In this document: positions 27,159 through 40,596 of the stretch, piece by piece
Layout of the letters: each line of letters starts with the position of its first letter
Numbering within the stretch: position 1 is the first letter of the stretch
Assembly: GCA_029531795.1 (NCBI GenBank)
Contig: JAPEIS010000011.1
Span: forward strand, 2,377,030-2,441,029
DNA: 64,000 nt
Reading direction: 5' to 3'
Origin: Sclerotinia nivalis
Taxonomy: Eukaryota > Ascomycota > Leotiomycetes > Helotiales > Sclerotiniaceae
Notes under the pieces: generated by a model
What the model saw: only the letters and a program-made list of their open reading frames with translations
What the model was told of the DNA's origin: nothing
The model's database searches: none
Made by a program: the position numbers and the translations under genes

Positions 27159-30100
27159 TTGATACCCAGTAAAAAACCACCTTATTTCAAAAACCATTCT
27201 TTATCACCAATAAAATTAATAATGATACATAAATGGTTTGATGATAATCTCTCCAAAAAGTTTATTCGGGAATCGAAATCGCAATGCACCTCTTTTTTGT
27301 TATTAACTGCCAAACCGAAAAAGGGGATCCGCATTTATCAAGATTATCGAAAACTAAATAATGTTACTATAAAGAATCGTTATCCATTATCTATCGTTCG
27401 TGAAACATTGAATGCTTTTTGTAATACAAAAATTTATACCAAACTTGATATTATTACAACATTCAACAAATTGCGAATCGCCGAAGAAAATGAATGGAAA
27501 ACTATATTCATTACTCGTTTTGGTTTTTTTGAATCTCTGATTATACTTTTCGGTTTCTGCAATACACCTACATCATTCCAACATTATATCAATCATACAC
27601 TTTTCGACAAGTTAAACAAATATTGCACTACATATCTCGATGATATCCTAATCTACTCCGATAATTTTGTAAAGCATAAAAAGCATATCCGCCAAATAAT
27701 TCAAAAGTTAATGAATACTGGATTACAAATTGATATTAACAAATACGAATTCGAAACTACAAAAACAAAATATTTAGATCTTATCATTACAACCGAAGGT
27801 ATCGAAATAGATCAAGAAAAGATTATAGTTATTACATCTTGGGAATTGCCTTTATATGTAAAGGATTTACAACGATTTCTCGGTTTCGTCAATTTCTACC
27901 GACATTTTATAAAAGATTTTTCAAAGATTTATCGCTCTCTCAACGACCTTTTACAGAAGAATATTATATAAAATTGGACTACAAATCATACAAAAGCTTT
28001 TAACGCTTTAAAAAGAGCTTTCATAATGGTGTCGGTTTTGGTATACTTTGATTACAAACAGAAAACTGTTTTGGAAACCGACACTTCCAATTAAACTTCA
28101 GGAGGAGTTCTCTTGCAATACAATAATAATAACGTTTTGTATCCAATCGCTTACTTTTCATTTAAGTATACAACAACGGAATACAATTATGAAATCTACA
28201 ACAAAAAACTATTCGCTATTATCAAAGCAATAGAAGAATAACGTCTAGAACTTCAAGGTTCACAAGAGAAGTTCGAGATTCTTACTAATCACAAGAACCT
28301 CGAATATTTTATAACTACAAAAGCTTTCAATCAACAGTAAATACGATAATCTGAATTTCTGTTTCAATATAATTTCTGTATAATCTATCGACCAAAAAAC
28401 AAAACTATTTGATCAGATATACTAAATAGAAAACACGAAGATCAATTGTATCACTCTAATTCAAACAATGAACATCTAAAGAATCGAGAACACATTATCC
28501 TCCCTCAAAACCGTTTTGACAACGATCTTTATAAGGATTTGATTGAACATATCAATTTGACATCAATGAAAACAATAGTACTACTCCACGATCAATTAAT
28601 TGATACCTTAATCGATACAATGTATATTAGATCCGACATCGCAAATCAATTTATCTTTACTCTTAACAATCCATCGATAACTAAATAGCCAAAAGAATAT
28701 TGTAAAACCCTCCGGATTGTTATACAAAATTATTCGATCCAAAATAATAGAATTTACTACCAGGATAAGATTTGGATTCCACCAAATAATAAACTCAAAC
28801 TCCAAATTATCTATCGAACTTATTCTTCTAATCCTATCGATTATTTTGGTCGAATTAAAATAATCAATTTTGTCTTTTGTATATACTAATAGCCTAATAT
28901 ACATTTGGAGATCGTATCCTACATGAAGATCTGCGAACTTTGTACTCATACCAAATCGTTCAAATCAATACCTCCCGGATTTTTGAAACCACTGTCTATC
29001 CCTTTTCATACATAATCTGATATCTCAATCGACTATATTACACCACTCCCGAATTGCACTCGTTATAATTCTACCTATAAACATATCTTGGTAATAATTT
29101 ACAAACTAACCAAAATAAAACATTTCATCGATACATACACACTAACAACAAAAAAACTAATCGATACTTTTATCAACTACATCTATACACTTCATAAACT
29201 TTCAAACAATATCATTTCCGATCAGGAAACGCAATTCGTATCAGATTTCTAATCACAACTCTCAGAACGATTGGAAATTACCTTAAAACATTCTTCAGCT
29301 TTTCATCCTCAAACAGATAATTAAACTAAACATATTAACTCAATTCTGAAACAATATTTACAAATTTTTATTAATTATCATCAAGACGATTAATTGAATT
29401 AGCTACCCTTAACCGAATTTGCATCTAATAATTTGATCTCTGAAACAACTAATTGCTTGCCTTTCTTCACCAATTACAATTTTAATTCATATCTAAACAT
29501 TAAACCTAATAAACATTACCTATCAAATATAACTCTAATACAAAAACAGGAATTCTTTAAAGATAATAGAACTACAAATCGTATAGAACATATCTTAAAG
29601 CAACTTCATACTCTTACACAACAAACAATTGCTACTTATAAAAACTATACTAACCATCACCACTCTAACTTACCTCACTATACAACTAACCAAAAAATCT
29701 TTATCAATACCAAGAATATAAAGACTTCGTACAAAACAAAAAAGCTGAATAATAAATAAATCGACCCTTACAAGATTATCAAAATTTATCCTCGTACTTA
29801 TCTTATTCAATTGTCTAAGAACATTAAAATCTTCCCTGTTTTCCATCATTCTTTTTTACTTCCAACTCATACTAATCCTCACTTCCCGACTCAAACAACG
29901 ATTAACAAATCAGAATCCCTAACTATACAAAACAGAATTTTAGAGCGGAACGACAATAAAGATAAGCCTATTCAGAAATGGATATTTGAAGGAGTTCTAA
30001 ATAATCACAATAAGAATAATTATCATTATTTGGTTAAATAGAAACACTACACACCAATTTAACAACCAACTAATAACTTAAAGAGTAACGAGAAAGTTCT
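27159..30100 (+). pseudogene. Family C copy II pol with chromodomain
   Basis: The RT frame 27159-27971 is intact for 270 codons: IYQDYRKLNNVTIKNRYPL, ITTFNKLRIAEENEWKTIF, and catalytic YLDDILIYSDN. After a stop come RNase H (ETDTSN..., about 28075) and integrase (VSDF, HSSAFHPQTDN-like, about 29240-29320). A chromodomain follows around 29980-30060: WIFEGVLNNHNKNNYHYLVK, where a TAG replaces the expected Trp. Copy I has the better chromodomain end. Role: reverse transcription and integration. Confidence 0.8.
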
Positions 30101-30443
30101 TATCGAATATCATTGCCTTCATCCAAAGAAACCAGAATCACCAGCTTGAATCTTAAAACACCCCGACACTACTATATAACAACCGAAACCACAGAATTTG
30201 CAATCGAAGTTATACAGCGCGATTACTACACCTATTCTACAAAGATCCACTCACATCAAAATTGTTCGTTTCACTTAAAAGTATATTACATATTATAACA
30301 ATAAAAAATATAACATTATTAAAAGATATCACATATTTTTATTCAAAGATTTAATTGAGAAAAGAGATCTATATTTTTTCTTTATTTTTCTTTATTTTTT
30401 AATACTTATTTAGAATCAAATAAATTTCTTGAAAAGAAAATAC

Positions 30444-30606
30444 TATTACAAATTCATCTCCCTTCATCTATACATAATCATATATACCTTAGACATACAT
30501 GTATACACTCACTTCTATATAGTCAGATCACCTCCTTGACCTTCTTCTCCTCCTCGTAGTACAACAATAGATCAAACCTACACATACCTTTTCCCTCACC
30601 GTGATA
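30444..30606 (+). repeat. Family C copy II 3' LTR (heavily decayed)
   Basis: 163 bp. Its start has decayed to TATTACAAATTCATC. The polypurine tract before it is GAAAAGAAAATAC. Confidence 0.9.
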
Positions 30607-30611
30607 CAAAG

Positions 30612-33600
30612 GCTTTTTATATAATTACAAGATAAATTCTTTACCTTTCTTCTACATTATACAGATAGATTATCGTTTCGCCGAATCTGGGACTACAAGA
30701 TTGAATTGATATCTGATAAAAAGTTACTTTATTTCAAAAACCGTTTTCTATCATCAATAGAGTTGATAATAATACGCAAATAGCTCAATGATAATCTCTT
30801 CAAAAGGTTCATTCGGGAATCGAGATCGCAATACACCTCTTCTTTGCTATTAACTGCTAAGCCTAAAAGGAAGATCTACATCTATCAAGATTATCGAGAA
30901 TTCAATAACGTTATTATAAAGAATCGCTATTTATTATCTATCGTTTGCAAAACGCTAAACACTCTTTACAATGCAAAAATTTATATTAAACTTGATATCA
31001 TTACAACATTCAACAAATTGCAAATCGCCAAAAGAGATGAATAGAAAACTGTATTCATTATTCGTTTTGATCTTTTTGAATCTTTAGTTATACCTTTTGA
31101 TCTTTACAATACACCTACATCATTTTAACATTATATTAATCATATGTTTTTCGATGAATTGAACAAGTATTGTATTATATATCTCGATGATATTTTAATC
31201 TACTCCGATAATCCTATAAAATATAAAAAGTATATCCATCAAGTGATTCAAAAGCTAATAGATGCTGGATTATAGATTGATATTAACAAATGCAAATTCG
31301 AAATCACGAAAACAAAATATCTAGATCTTATCATTACAATCGAAGATATCGAAATGGATCAAGAAAAGATCATAGTTATTATATTTTAAGAGTTGTCTTT
31401 GTATGTAAAGGATTTATAATGATTTCTTGGTTTTGTTAACTTCTATTGATGATTTATAAAAGATTTTTTAAAGATTTGTTGTTCTTTCAACGATCTTTTG
31501 TAAAAGAATATTATATAAAATTAGATTATAGATCATACAAAAGCTTTTGATGTTTTAAAAAGGGCTTTTACAATAACGCTGGTTTTGGTATACTTTGATT
31601 ATAAATGGAAAACTGTTTTGGAAATCGATGCTTCTAATTGGGTTTTAGGAAGAGTTCTTTTGTAATACAATAATGATAACATTTTGTATCCAATTATTTA
31701 TTTTTCATTTAAGTATACAATGGCGGAATACAATTATGAGATCTATAATAAAGAACTATTCGTTATTATCAAGGCAATGGAAGAATAGTACTCGGAGCTC
31801 TAAAGTTTATAAAAGGAATTCGAGATTCTCATTGATCACAAGAATCTTGAGTATTTTATGATCACAAAGGCTCTCAATCAATGGCAAGTACGATAATTCG
31901 AATTTCTATTTCAATATAATTTCCGTATAATCTATTGATCGGAAAATAAGATTATTCGATTAAACGTGCTAAATAGAAAACACAAAGATCAATCATATCG
32001 CTCTAATCCAAACGATAAACATCTAAAGAATCGAAAACACATTATCCTTCTCTAGAACTGTTTTGATATCGATCTTTATAAGGATTTGATTAAGTATATC
32101 AATTTGATACTGATGGAAACAATAATACTACTCTATGATCAACCAATTGATACTCTAATCAATATAATATATACTAAATCCGATATCACAAATCAATTCA
32201 TCTCTATTTTTAATGATCCATCGGTAACTAAATAACCAAAAAAGCATCATAAGATTCTTCAAATCGTTATACAAAATTGTTCAATCCAAAATAATAGAAT
32301 TTACTACCAGAATAAACTTTGAATTCCACCAAACGATAAACTCAAATTTCAAATTATCTATTGGACTTATTCTTTTGATCCTGCTGGCCATCCTAATCGA
32401 ACTAAAACAATCGATCTTATTTTTTATATATATTAATAGTCTAATATACATTTGGAAATCGTATCCTATATAAAGACTTACGAACTTTATACTCACACCA
32501 AATCGTCTAAATCGACACCTCCTGGATTTTTGAAACCACTACTTATCCTTTTTCGTATATAATCTGATATCTCAATCGATTATATTACACTACTCTTAGA
32601 TTACATTCGTTATAACTCTACCTATAAATATATCTTGATAATAATCTACAAACTAATCAAAATAAAACATTTCATTGATATATATATACTAACAATAGAA
32701 AAGTTAATTGATGCTTTCATCAATCGTATTTATACGCTTTATAAACTTCCGGATAATATTATTTCCGATCGAAGAACGCAATTCGTATTAGAATTCTAAT
32801 TACAATTTTTGAAGCGATTAAGAATTATCTTAAAATACTCTTCAGCTTTTCATTTTTAAACAGATGATCAAATTGAGTATATTAATTCGGTTTTGGAACA
32901 GTATTTACAAGCTTTTGTTAATTATCATCAAAACGATTAATTGAATTAGCTACCCTTAACCAAATTTACATTCAACAATATAATTTCTAAAACGATTAAT
33001 TATTCGCCTTTCTTTATCAATTATAGTTTTAATCTACATTTAGGTATTGAACTTAATAAACCTTATCTGTTGAATATGATTTTAGTACAAAAACGGGAAT
33101 TCTTTAAAGGAAATCGGATTATAGATTGTATAAAATATATCTTGAAACAATTTCGCGTTTTTGTATAATAGACAATTGCTATTTATGAGAATTATACTAA
33201 TTATCATCGCTCTAATTCATTTCGTTATACAATCGGCCAAAAAGTCTACATCAATATCAAGAATATAAAGACCTTGTATAAAGCAAAGAAGCTAGATAAT
33301 AAATGGATCGATTTTTACAAGATTATCAAGGTTTATCTTTGTATTTGTTTTGTTCAATTATCTAAGAACATTAAAATCTTCTCTATTTTCCATCATTCTT
33401 TTTTACTTTCAGTCTATATTAATCCTCACTTCCTAATTCAAATAATGATTAATGAATCAGAATCTCTAACTACATAGAACAGAGTTTTGGAACAGAACGA
33501 TGATAAGAATAAGTTTATTCAAAAATGAATATTTGAAGGAGTTCTAGATAATCACAATAAAGATGATCATTATTATTTGATCAAATGGAAATACTATATA

Positions 33601-33830
33601 TCAATTTGGTAATCGGTTAATGATTTAAAGAGTAACGAGAAGATTTTTATCGAATATTATCGCTTTCATCCAAAAAAGCTAGGACCGTTAGCTTAGATTC
33701 TAAAGCATTCCGACATTGCTATATTGAAACCGGAATCACAGAATTTGCAACCGGAGTCACACGATGCGATTGCTACGCCCACTCTACGAAAATCTATTCG
33801 CATCAAGACTGTTCGTTTCGTTTAAAGGTA
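30612..33830 (+). pseudogene. Family C copy I pol (distal part) with chromodomain
   Basis: Continues copy I after the copy II insertion. RT with YLDDILIYSDN (about 31175), RNase H, integrase, then the clearest family C chromodomain at about 33525-33680: IFEGVLDNHNKDDHYYLIKW with downstream LKSNEKIFIEY. Many stops, chiefly TAG/TAA/TGA at Trp and Gln positions of copy II. Confidence 0.75.
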
Positions 33831-34005
33831 TATTATATATTATTGCAATTGGAGATATAGCGTTTGGGTTATCACACATTGAGGGATATAACGTCATTAA
33901 AGGATATCATCCTAATTGAGGGAAGAGACCTGTGTTTTTTCTTTATTTTTCTTTAATTTTTAAACGCCCATTTGGAGTCAAATGGGTTTCTTGAGGAGGG
34001 GGTAC

Positions 34006-34168
34006 TGTTACAGGTTCATCTCCCTTCACTTGCACGTGATCATGTGTGCCTTAGGCACACATGCATACACTCACTTCTATATAGTCAGGTCACCTCCTTG
34101 ACCTTCTTCCTCTCCTCGTAGTACAACTATAGATCAACTCTACATATACCTTTTCCCTCACCGTGATA
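34006..34168 (+). repeat. Family C copy I 3' LTR
   Basis: 163 bp, near-intact start TGTTACAGGTTCATC, preceded by polypurine tract GAGGAGGGGGTAC. Hairpin GTGTGCCTTAGGCACAC is preserved. Confidence 0.93.
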
Positions 34169-34173
34169 GTTAT

Positions 34174-37100
34174 CAATATAATCTCAAATATATTGATTTA
34201 CAAAGCCTTATAAATAGCAACAGTTTTCTACTTCTTTATCATCTTTTAACTTATAGTTTTCAAATCCGATTTTTTTAATTAATAGATACCGAAACCCTTA
34301 TTTATTTACTTATTAATATTCATTTTGTATATCAATTCTCTCGATATACTAATGTCCTTATTATTCTTTTGAACAATCTTATCCTAGTTCAAGGATATAA
34401 TGACCGACAAGATACTATTGTTATCTATTCTATCTGTTTAATATTTCGATTAAATAATAAAACCTTCCTTCAAATTTCTTTTTTATTAATTGAGATAAGA
34501 AGGGATATTATCATTGAAGATCTATAATTCAAAGTTTATAATATAATACCCCAATCCTTCAACCATCAATTAGTATAACCAAAAGATTTACTATCTATTC
34601 TATACTTTTCAAGAAACATTATCCTTTCCAGAAAGTCTTTTTCAGCCTTCAAACTATTATCCAATCCCGAAATCGAAGAAGATATACGATGTTGTAATGC
34701 CTTCTTCGAAATCGATTATATAGAATTCTTGCTTTTATTAATTAGATTCATTATTAAGTATAAATAGGATTTATATATTAATCTCCGATAAATAGAAATG
34801 GAATTTAAAAAAAGTTTATTTATAAAATCATTTTTGCTCCCCTTCGAAAATACTAAAAATTATAATTTGTTCTCCTTTATAGAGACTAAAAACGATTTGA
34901 TATTTTCCAAAAAAACCAAATCGATTAATCATTCTGCTTTTCTAAATAAACTATTCTTTGAATATTATCAACCAAACTATTTATCCTAAACTATTATCGA
35001 TATCATTACAATCTCCGCAGAAACTTTCAAAATACATAATCGTCACTACAATAATACTATTTTTTCTACCAATATCTACAAAATCAATACAATACTGGAA
35101 AATCGAATAAGGAATACCAACAATAAAGAACTCCAAGAACTATTTCAAAGAATTCCTTAAGTATATCATAATTATCTCGAAATCTTTTTAAAAAAGGAAT
35201 CTGATAAATTACTCTAATATACAATATACAATTATAAAATCGAAATTCTATTAAATACTCAACTCAGGATTAGCTTTATTTATAATATATCTTCAGAAGA
35301 ACTCTTAATTATTAAGGAATACTTTATCAATAATTTCAAAAAGAATTTCATTGAAATTAACTCCTTTCTATTCGTTATATTAGTACTTTTTGTTTCCAAA
35401 CTGAATGATAATTTACATTTCTATATTAATTTTCAATGATTCAATATTATCACTAAAAGAAACAAATATCCTTTATTATTAATCGATGAAACCTTAATAT
35501 ATATCTCAAAATCTAAGATATTCACAAAGTTAGATATTCGATAAACATTCTACCGAATTCGTATACATCCCAACTCCAAAGACTTGATTACATTCCAAAT
35601 ACAATATAGAACCTATAAATATAAAATCTTACCCTTCAGATTGATTAATGATCCTACTATTTATCAATAATATATAAATAACATTCTTTTCGATCTTTTA
35701 AATATAATCTATACAACTTATCTAAACAATATCTTAATCTATTTCGAAAACGGAACAAAACACAAAATATATATATTACAAGTTCTTAATCGCCTTTGTA
35801 AAGCTGAATTATAAATTGATATCAATAAATATAAATTCAATATCAAAAGAACTAAATACTTTAAATTTATTATCTCTATAAAAAAAGTGAAAATAAATCC
35901 AGAAAAAATTGAAATCGTAAAAGAATAAAAAGCTCCTACAAAATATTAAAGAAATACAATCCTTTTTAGGATTTTGCAACTTTTATAAACACTTTATTCA
36001 AGATTTCGAACAAATCATCTGTTCGCTTATTAATCTGATAAAGAAAAACTTTTCATATATATAGGACAGCAATTATATCGCTACCTTCGATCGCTTTAAA
36101 CAAATAATACTCCAAATCTCTATCCTAAAATATTATCAATCACATCTACAAACTATAATCGAAACCGATACATTAAATAATATTGTCGAAGAAATGCTCT
36201 CTCAGTTATACAACGATAATCAATAATACTTTATTGCTTTTTTTACCAAAACAATACTTCTGGTTAAAATGAATTATACAATATTCGATAAAGAAATACT
36301 CATTATTATTAAAGCCTTCAAAATTTGAAGAGTAAAATTCATTAGGTCCTTTTATTATATAAAAATTGTAATAGATTATAAAACCTTGGAATACTTTATA
36401 ACAAAGAAAACGTTAAATCAATAGTAAACTAAATAATCTAAAATCCTAACAAACTTTTGGTTCGAAATATTATACTGAATAGAAATTAATAATACAATAA
36501 TAGATACGTTTAATCGTTGTAATCAGGAAATGGAAGTGCAGAAAATGTTATATTTTAAGTAATATATTCAAATCTTATTTTCGTTAGAAATTTTTGACAA
36601 AAAGATATTAGACGAATTCAATATAGAAAAAGGGGAAATAATTATAATCCTAATTATTGAAACAAAAGAATTAAATCTTGTAGATTATATTCTATAAGTT
36701 AATTATATATATTTATCGATACAATTGGAATACGATTTGATAACTAATTTGAAAAAAGGATATTCTATATACAATAATTTATTATTTTATAAAGATTGAT
36801 TAATTGTATTTGATATAAATGATTTTCGTATTAATCTTATAGAAGAAGTTTATATCCAAATCTCCTTAACTTATCCTAATAAAACCAAAACGAAATTGAT
36901 TATAAAGAAGTAGTATTTTTGAAAAGGAATGATTGATTATATCGATCAATATATCGACAATTGTACTATTTGCTACAATTATCATATCTCAAAAAACCGA
37001 ACATTTGGGTTTTTATATTCTTTGTTTATTTTTATTAGATTATAAATAAATATATCGATAGATTTTAAATTCTTCCCAAAGGATAAATATAGATATAATA

Positions 37101-37457
37101 ATATTTTTGTAATTATTAATAGATTATCAAAATAATCAATATATATTCTTTATTATTATACTATAATTACCCGAGAAATAGTTTTAATATATCTAAATTA
37201 TATTTATTATTAGAAAGATACTTCAACTATCATTATATCCAATAGAGGCCCACAATTTATATTCAGTTTTTGAAACGAATTCATACAAATCCTAAATATC
37301 AAATTAAAGCTCTTCATAATCTATCATTTTCAAATAAATGGACAGATCGAAATTATGAATTAATACTTGGATCAATACTTTCGATTATATATTAATTATT
37401 ATCAAGACAATTGATCGGAACTCTTATATATAATGGATTATATATAGCTTATTATAC
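34174..37457 (+). pseudogene. Family B pol: protease, RT, RNase H, integrase core
   Basis: Continuation of element B after copy I. RT at about 35380-35900: KNKYPLL-like, TFYRIRIHPNSKDLITFQ, and the box YLNNILIYF where YxDD is expected. RNase H-like ETDTLNN at about 36160. Integrase at about 36950-37440 includes NCTICYNYH (zinc site), SNRGPQFIFSF and a decayed QxxGQxE motif. Nonsense codons are dense. The integrase C-terminus is separated by solo LTR E1 and transposon F and ends in the chromodomain at about 40.1 kb. Confidence 0.7.
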
Positions 37458-37745
37458 TGTGAGAAAGTTGGATTGCTAGGGCCACATACGTAGCTAGTTC
37501 ATAGACATTAGGTCACATGATCCTTCGTAGTTAAATATAAGGAGAAGGCTTTGCCTTCCCTTCTAGAATAATCAATCGTTTTCACTAGTCTTTTTGCATA
37601 CCCACTGTATACAACCCCCAACCCATTGTTATTCACATTAGTTCTACTATTCGAAGTTTATACAATGTAGTCTGATCAGTTCGTATCCTATTCCCCCTCG
37701 CAGCGTGCTATCGGGACGCACGTATCTCGACCTACCTCTTTCACA
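37458..37745. repeat. Solo LTR E1 (288 bp)
   Basis: Starts TGTGAGAAAG and ends CTTTCACA, with 4-bp TSD ATAC on both sides (37454-37457, 37746-37749). Almost identical to E2 at 52087-52374. Contains TTAAATATAAGG followed by hairpin GAAGGCTTTGCCTTC. It is more GC-rich than its surroundings, so little RIP has occurred. No internal coding. A short non-autonomous element is the alternative to a solo LTR. Confidence 0.85.
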
Positions 37746-37749
37746 ATAC

Positions 37750-38014
37750 CTTACAAAAACTTGAGAATATCCTTTTTCGAATTTCAAAATGGATATTCCC
37801 TAATCACTTTCTTCGATTGGAATAGACCCTCTTTCAATGTTCTTTATATAATTATAAAGAAATTGAATTATACTAATATACAAGTCTTTTTCAAATATAT
37901 ATATAAAACTTAAAAAATAATTAAAGATATTCTCTTCAAAATATAATAAAAGAAAATGAAAGATATCAATCACTATCGAAAACCGATCGATTTCTAAATA
38001 AAAGATAAAATATA
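37750..38014 (+). pseudogene. Family B integrase C-terminal segment
   Basis: AT-rich, decayed sequence between E1 and transposon F, in line with the segment resuming at 39871. No motif is preserved. Assignment is by continuity of element B. Confidence 0.4.
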
Positions 38015-38016
38015 TA

Positions 38017-38081
38017 ACGTGGTTTATCACCGAGCGGTTCATATCACCGAGTGGGTCACTTTCACCTCAATTTACCACTTT
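38017..38081 (+). repeat. Transposon F left TIR
   Basis: 65 bp, inverted match of 39804-39868 with a single C/T difference. Confidence 0.93.
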
Positions 38082-38089
38082 TGATTTCA

Positions 38090-39748
38090 AGACGCGTTTT
38101 ATCAATCATTTATCATACAATTTAATAATAAAGAAGTACAAATACTTTTAGCTATCGAAGCTCTTCAAAAAGACAAAAAACTAAGCATTCGAAAGACTGC
38201 TAAGCTATATAATATATCATATACAACACTTATACGCAGAATGGATGGTTCGACTTCATGTACAGAAACTCGAGCGAATTGTCATAATATTATAGAATTG
38301 GAAGAGGAAGTGATTGTTCAATATATACTTGATATGGATAATAGAGGTTTTCTATCTAAACTCAAAGGTGTAGAAGATATGGCGAATTATATTCTTGAAT
38401 CGCGGGGGGCAAAGAAGGTTGGAAAGCTCTGGGTTTATCGATTCGTAAAACGTCATACAGAATTAAAGATGCGTTTTAGTTGTGTTTATGACTTTCAAAG
38501 AGCTCTCTGCGAAGATCCTAAGCTTATTGGAGAGTGGTTTCGATTGATATCGAATATGCAGGCGAAATATGGTATTTTGGATTGCGATTTCTACAACTTC
38601 GATGAAACCGGCTTTATGATGGGTATAATATACTCCGGAATGGTTGTAACTAGTATTGAACGGAGTAGTAGAAGCAAGACAATACAACTAGACAACCGAG
38701 AGTGGGCTATAGCGATTGTATGTAGCAATGGAGAGGGTGAAACTATACCTCCATTTCTAATAGTTCAAGGACAAATCTATCTTTCTAATTGGTATATCGA
38801 AACTGATCTTCTAGTAGATTGAGCTATTAAATCTATTCCTAATGGATGGATAAACAATGAGATAGGATTAGAATGAATAAAGCATTTCGATAAGTATACG
38901 ATTCATTGAACAAAGGGCAAATATCGAATGTTAGTACTAGATGGGCATGAAAGTTACGAATCGATACCTTTTCAGTTATATTGCAAGGCAAATAATATTA
39001 TATGTATAAGATTACCATTATATTCAAGTCATTTAACTCAATCACTTGATATTGGATGTTTTAGTGTTCTAAAACACTCGTATGGTTGTCAGATTGATGG
39101 ATTTATCAAAGCATATATCAATTATATCTCCAAGGTTGAATTCTTTATAGTTTTTAAAGCTGCATATCAAGAATCAATTACAGTTCAGAATATGAAAGCT
39201 GGATTTCGAGGAGCTGGATTAATACCATTTGATCTCGAAGCTGTACTCTCAAAACTAGATATTCGAATTTATATACCTACTTTCCTTCCTTTCGATTTGG
39301 ATCTTTGGATCTCTTAAACCCCTTGTAATCCAATTGAAGCTCTTTTTTAATCAACTTTAGTAAAATCTCGAATAATTCGTTATCAATCAAGCTCCTTTAC
39401 ATCTATATTCGAAACTGTATTAGCTTTAGTTAAGGGCATAGAGAGATTGGTATATGAAAATATACTTTTAAGTGCAGAAAACTGTACACTTCGGAAAGCA
39501 AATGAGGCATTAAGCAAACGTCGATGTGCAAAAAAGGTTCAACTATATAATGGAGGAGTACTTACTGGATAAGAAGCTCAAGATATATTATCTCAGCAAA
39601 AGGTTGATATTCAGATTCAATGCGATGAGTATCAAAATGGGGGGAATTCTAATAGGGAAGTATCTACTAGTCGATGTTGTAGTAAATGTGGGAGGATTGG
39701 TTACAATTCAAGAACTTGTCAAAATAGTATAATAGATTCTAGATTATT
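38090..39748 (+). pseudogene. pogo-like transposase with C-terminal zinc knuckle
   Basis: A single frame holds, in order: a psq-type helix-turn-helix (LSIRKTAKLYNISYTTLIRR), a second DNA-binding domain (KVGKLWVYRFVKRH), a DDE core with DETGFMMG, VLDGHESYES and SLDIGCFSVLKHSYG, then a coiled tail and a CCHC-like knuckle CSKCGRIGYNSRTCQ (His replaced by Tyr). The frame has six nonsense codons: three TGA where Trp fits (about 38819-38915) and three TAA where Gln fits (after 39315). No indel is needed. The family moves by cut-and-paste at TA. The original start codon is not visible; the true length was about 550 residues. Confidence 0.85.
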
Positions 39749-39803
39749 AGATTCTTAATAGTTTCAATCAATTGATTTAGTTTTTGTTGAATAATATGAG
39801 TTT

Positions 39804-39868
39804 AAAGTGGTAAATTGAGATGAAAGTGACCCACTCGGTGATATGAACCGCTCGGTGATAAACCACGT
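39804..39868 (-). repeat. Transposon F right TIR
   Basis: Inverted copy of the left TIR. Confidence 0.93.
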
Positions 39869-39870
39869 TA

Positions 39871-40360
39871 TTACTATTAGAAACTTCATTATAGAATAAT
39901 TTAATTGCAAATTCGATTTATAAATAATAGAATTATATTATATTCTCGAGAAGATAGATTATTCGTATCGATTGGATCTTCCGGAAAGTATGAATATATA
40001 TAAAGTCTTCTCCTTCGATAAACTACGAAAAACTATAGCAAACTTTATTTCCGGATAATATAACGAACCTTCTCTATCTATTATAATTGCTATCGATACA
40101 GAATTCGAAATATAACAAATTCTAGCTTCAAAGCTCCTCCACAGACAGATTCGATATAAAGTAAAATAAATAGAATATAATAACAACCCTATATAGTATT
40201 ACTATTTCGATATTATATATATTCTATACAAAATACAAGAGTTTCATATTCAATATTTTAAAACTATAAAGCCTTCTAATCACTTCCCCAAATGAATAAA
40301 AGCTTGAAAGAATAATAACGACGATTACAATGAATTTGTAAATAGCAAATCTATAATTAA
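39871..40360 (+). pseudogene. Family B pol C-terminus: chromodomain
   Basis: From about 40095 the frame reads DTEFEI, ILASKLLHRQIRYKVK, IEYNNNPI, then FHIQYFKTIKPSNHFPK. This follows the fungal Gypsy chromodomain pattern (E..ILxSR...YxVKWxGYxxxPxWY...FHxxYP). Stops replace Trp or Gln. The domain would bind methylated H3 tails (known of the family). Confidence 0.7.
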
Positions 40361-40596
40361 AACAATTAAACAGAATTATTTATTCATTCTCTCTTCCTTC
40401 GAAAAGAAGATTGCAATCAATTCATAATTTATTCGAAAAATCATTTATTGTTTTTGCTTTTTCTATCGTTTATTTGTTTACTTATTTCAATTTTTACTTT
40501 GCTTTTCTTTTTCTTTATCTTTATTCTATTCAATATATTATAATTATATATCCAAATAAAAACAAATTCAATTCATCTAAAAACATTTATTTCATT

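Larger units (their letters stand above)
23859..30606 (+). mobile_element. Family C copy II, full length, inserted into copy I
   Basis: LTRs at 23859-24021 and 30444-30606, both 163 bp. TSD CAAAG at 23854-23858 and 30607-30611. Removing it restores copy I sequence AACAAAGGCTT across the site. Total 6748 bp. It carries gag (24418-25620), pol (27159-30100) and a chromodomain. It is the best-preserved family C copy: a 270-codon RT frame with YLDD is open. Stops elsewhere make it non-autonomous now. Confidence 0.95.
14991..34168 (+). mobile_element. Family C chromovirus copy I, containing elements D and C-II
   Basis: 163-bp LTRs at 14991-15153 and 34006-34168 bound it, with perfect target duplications GTTAT at 14986-14990 and 34169-34173. 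Removing the D element (16764-22405) and copy II (23859-30606) plus their TSD copies leaves about 6.78 kb, essentially the length of copy II (6748 bp). Its internal parts can be matched segment by segment to copy II: leader and gag (15154-16763), pre-pol (22411-23858), pol and chromodomain (30612-33830). A polypurine tract GAGGAGGGGGTAC abuts the 3' LTR. The insertion split family B between gag and pol. Confidence 0.93.
38017..39868 (+). mobile_element. pogo/Fot1-like DNA transposon F (1852 bp)
   Basis: Terminal inverted repeats of 65 bp (38017-38081 and 39804-39868) beginning ACGTGGTTTATCACC match at all but one position. TA is duplicated at both ends (38015-38016, 39869-39870). The TIR contains a doubled ATCACCGAG motif. 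One transposase gene lies inside. TIRs are undecayed while the gene has nonsense codons. Confidence 0.93.

Noticed and set aside
14991..34168. Four family C LTRs as a tandem array made by unequal recombination
   Set aside because: Distinct target duplications (GTTAT, CAAAG) and internal junctions show true insertion of one copy into another.
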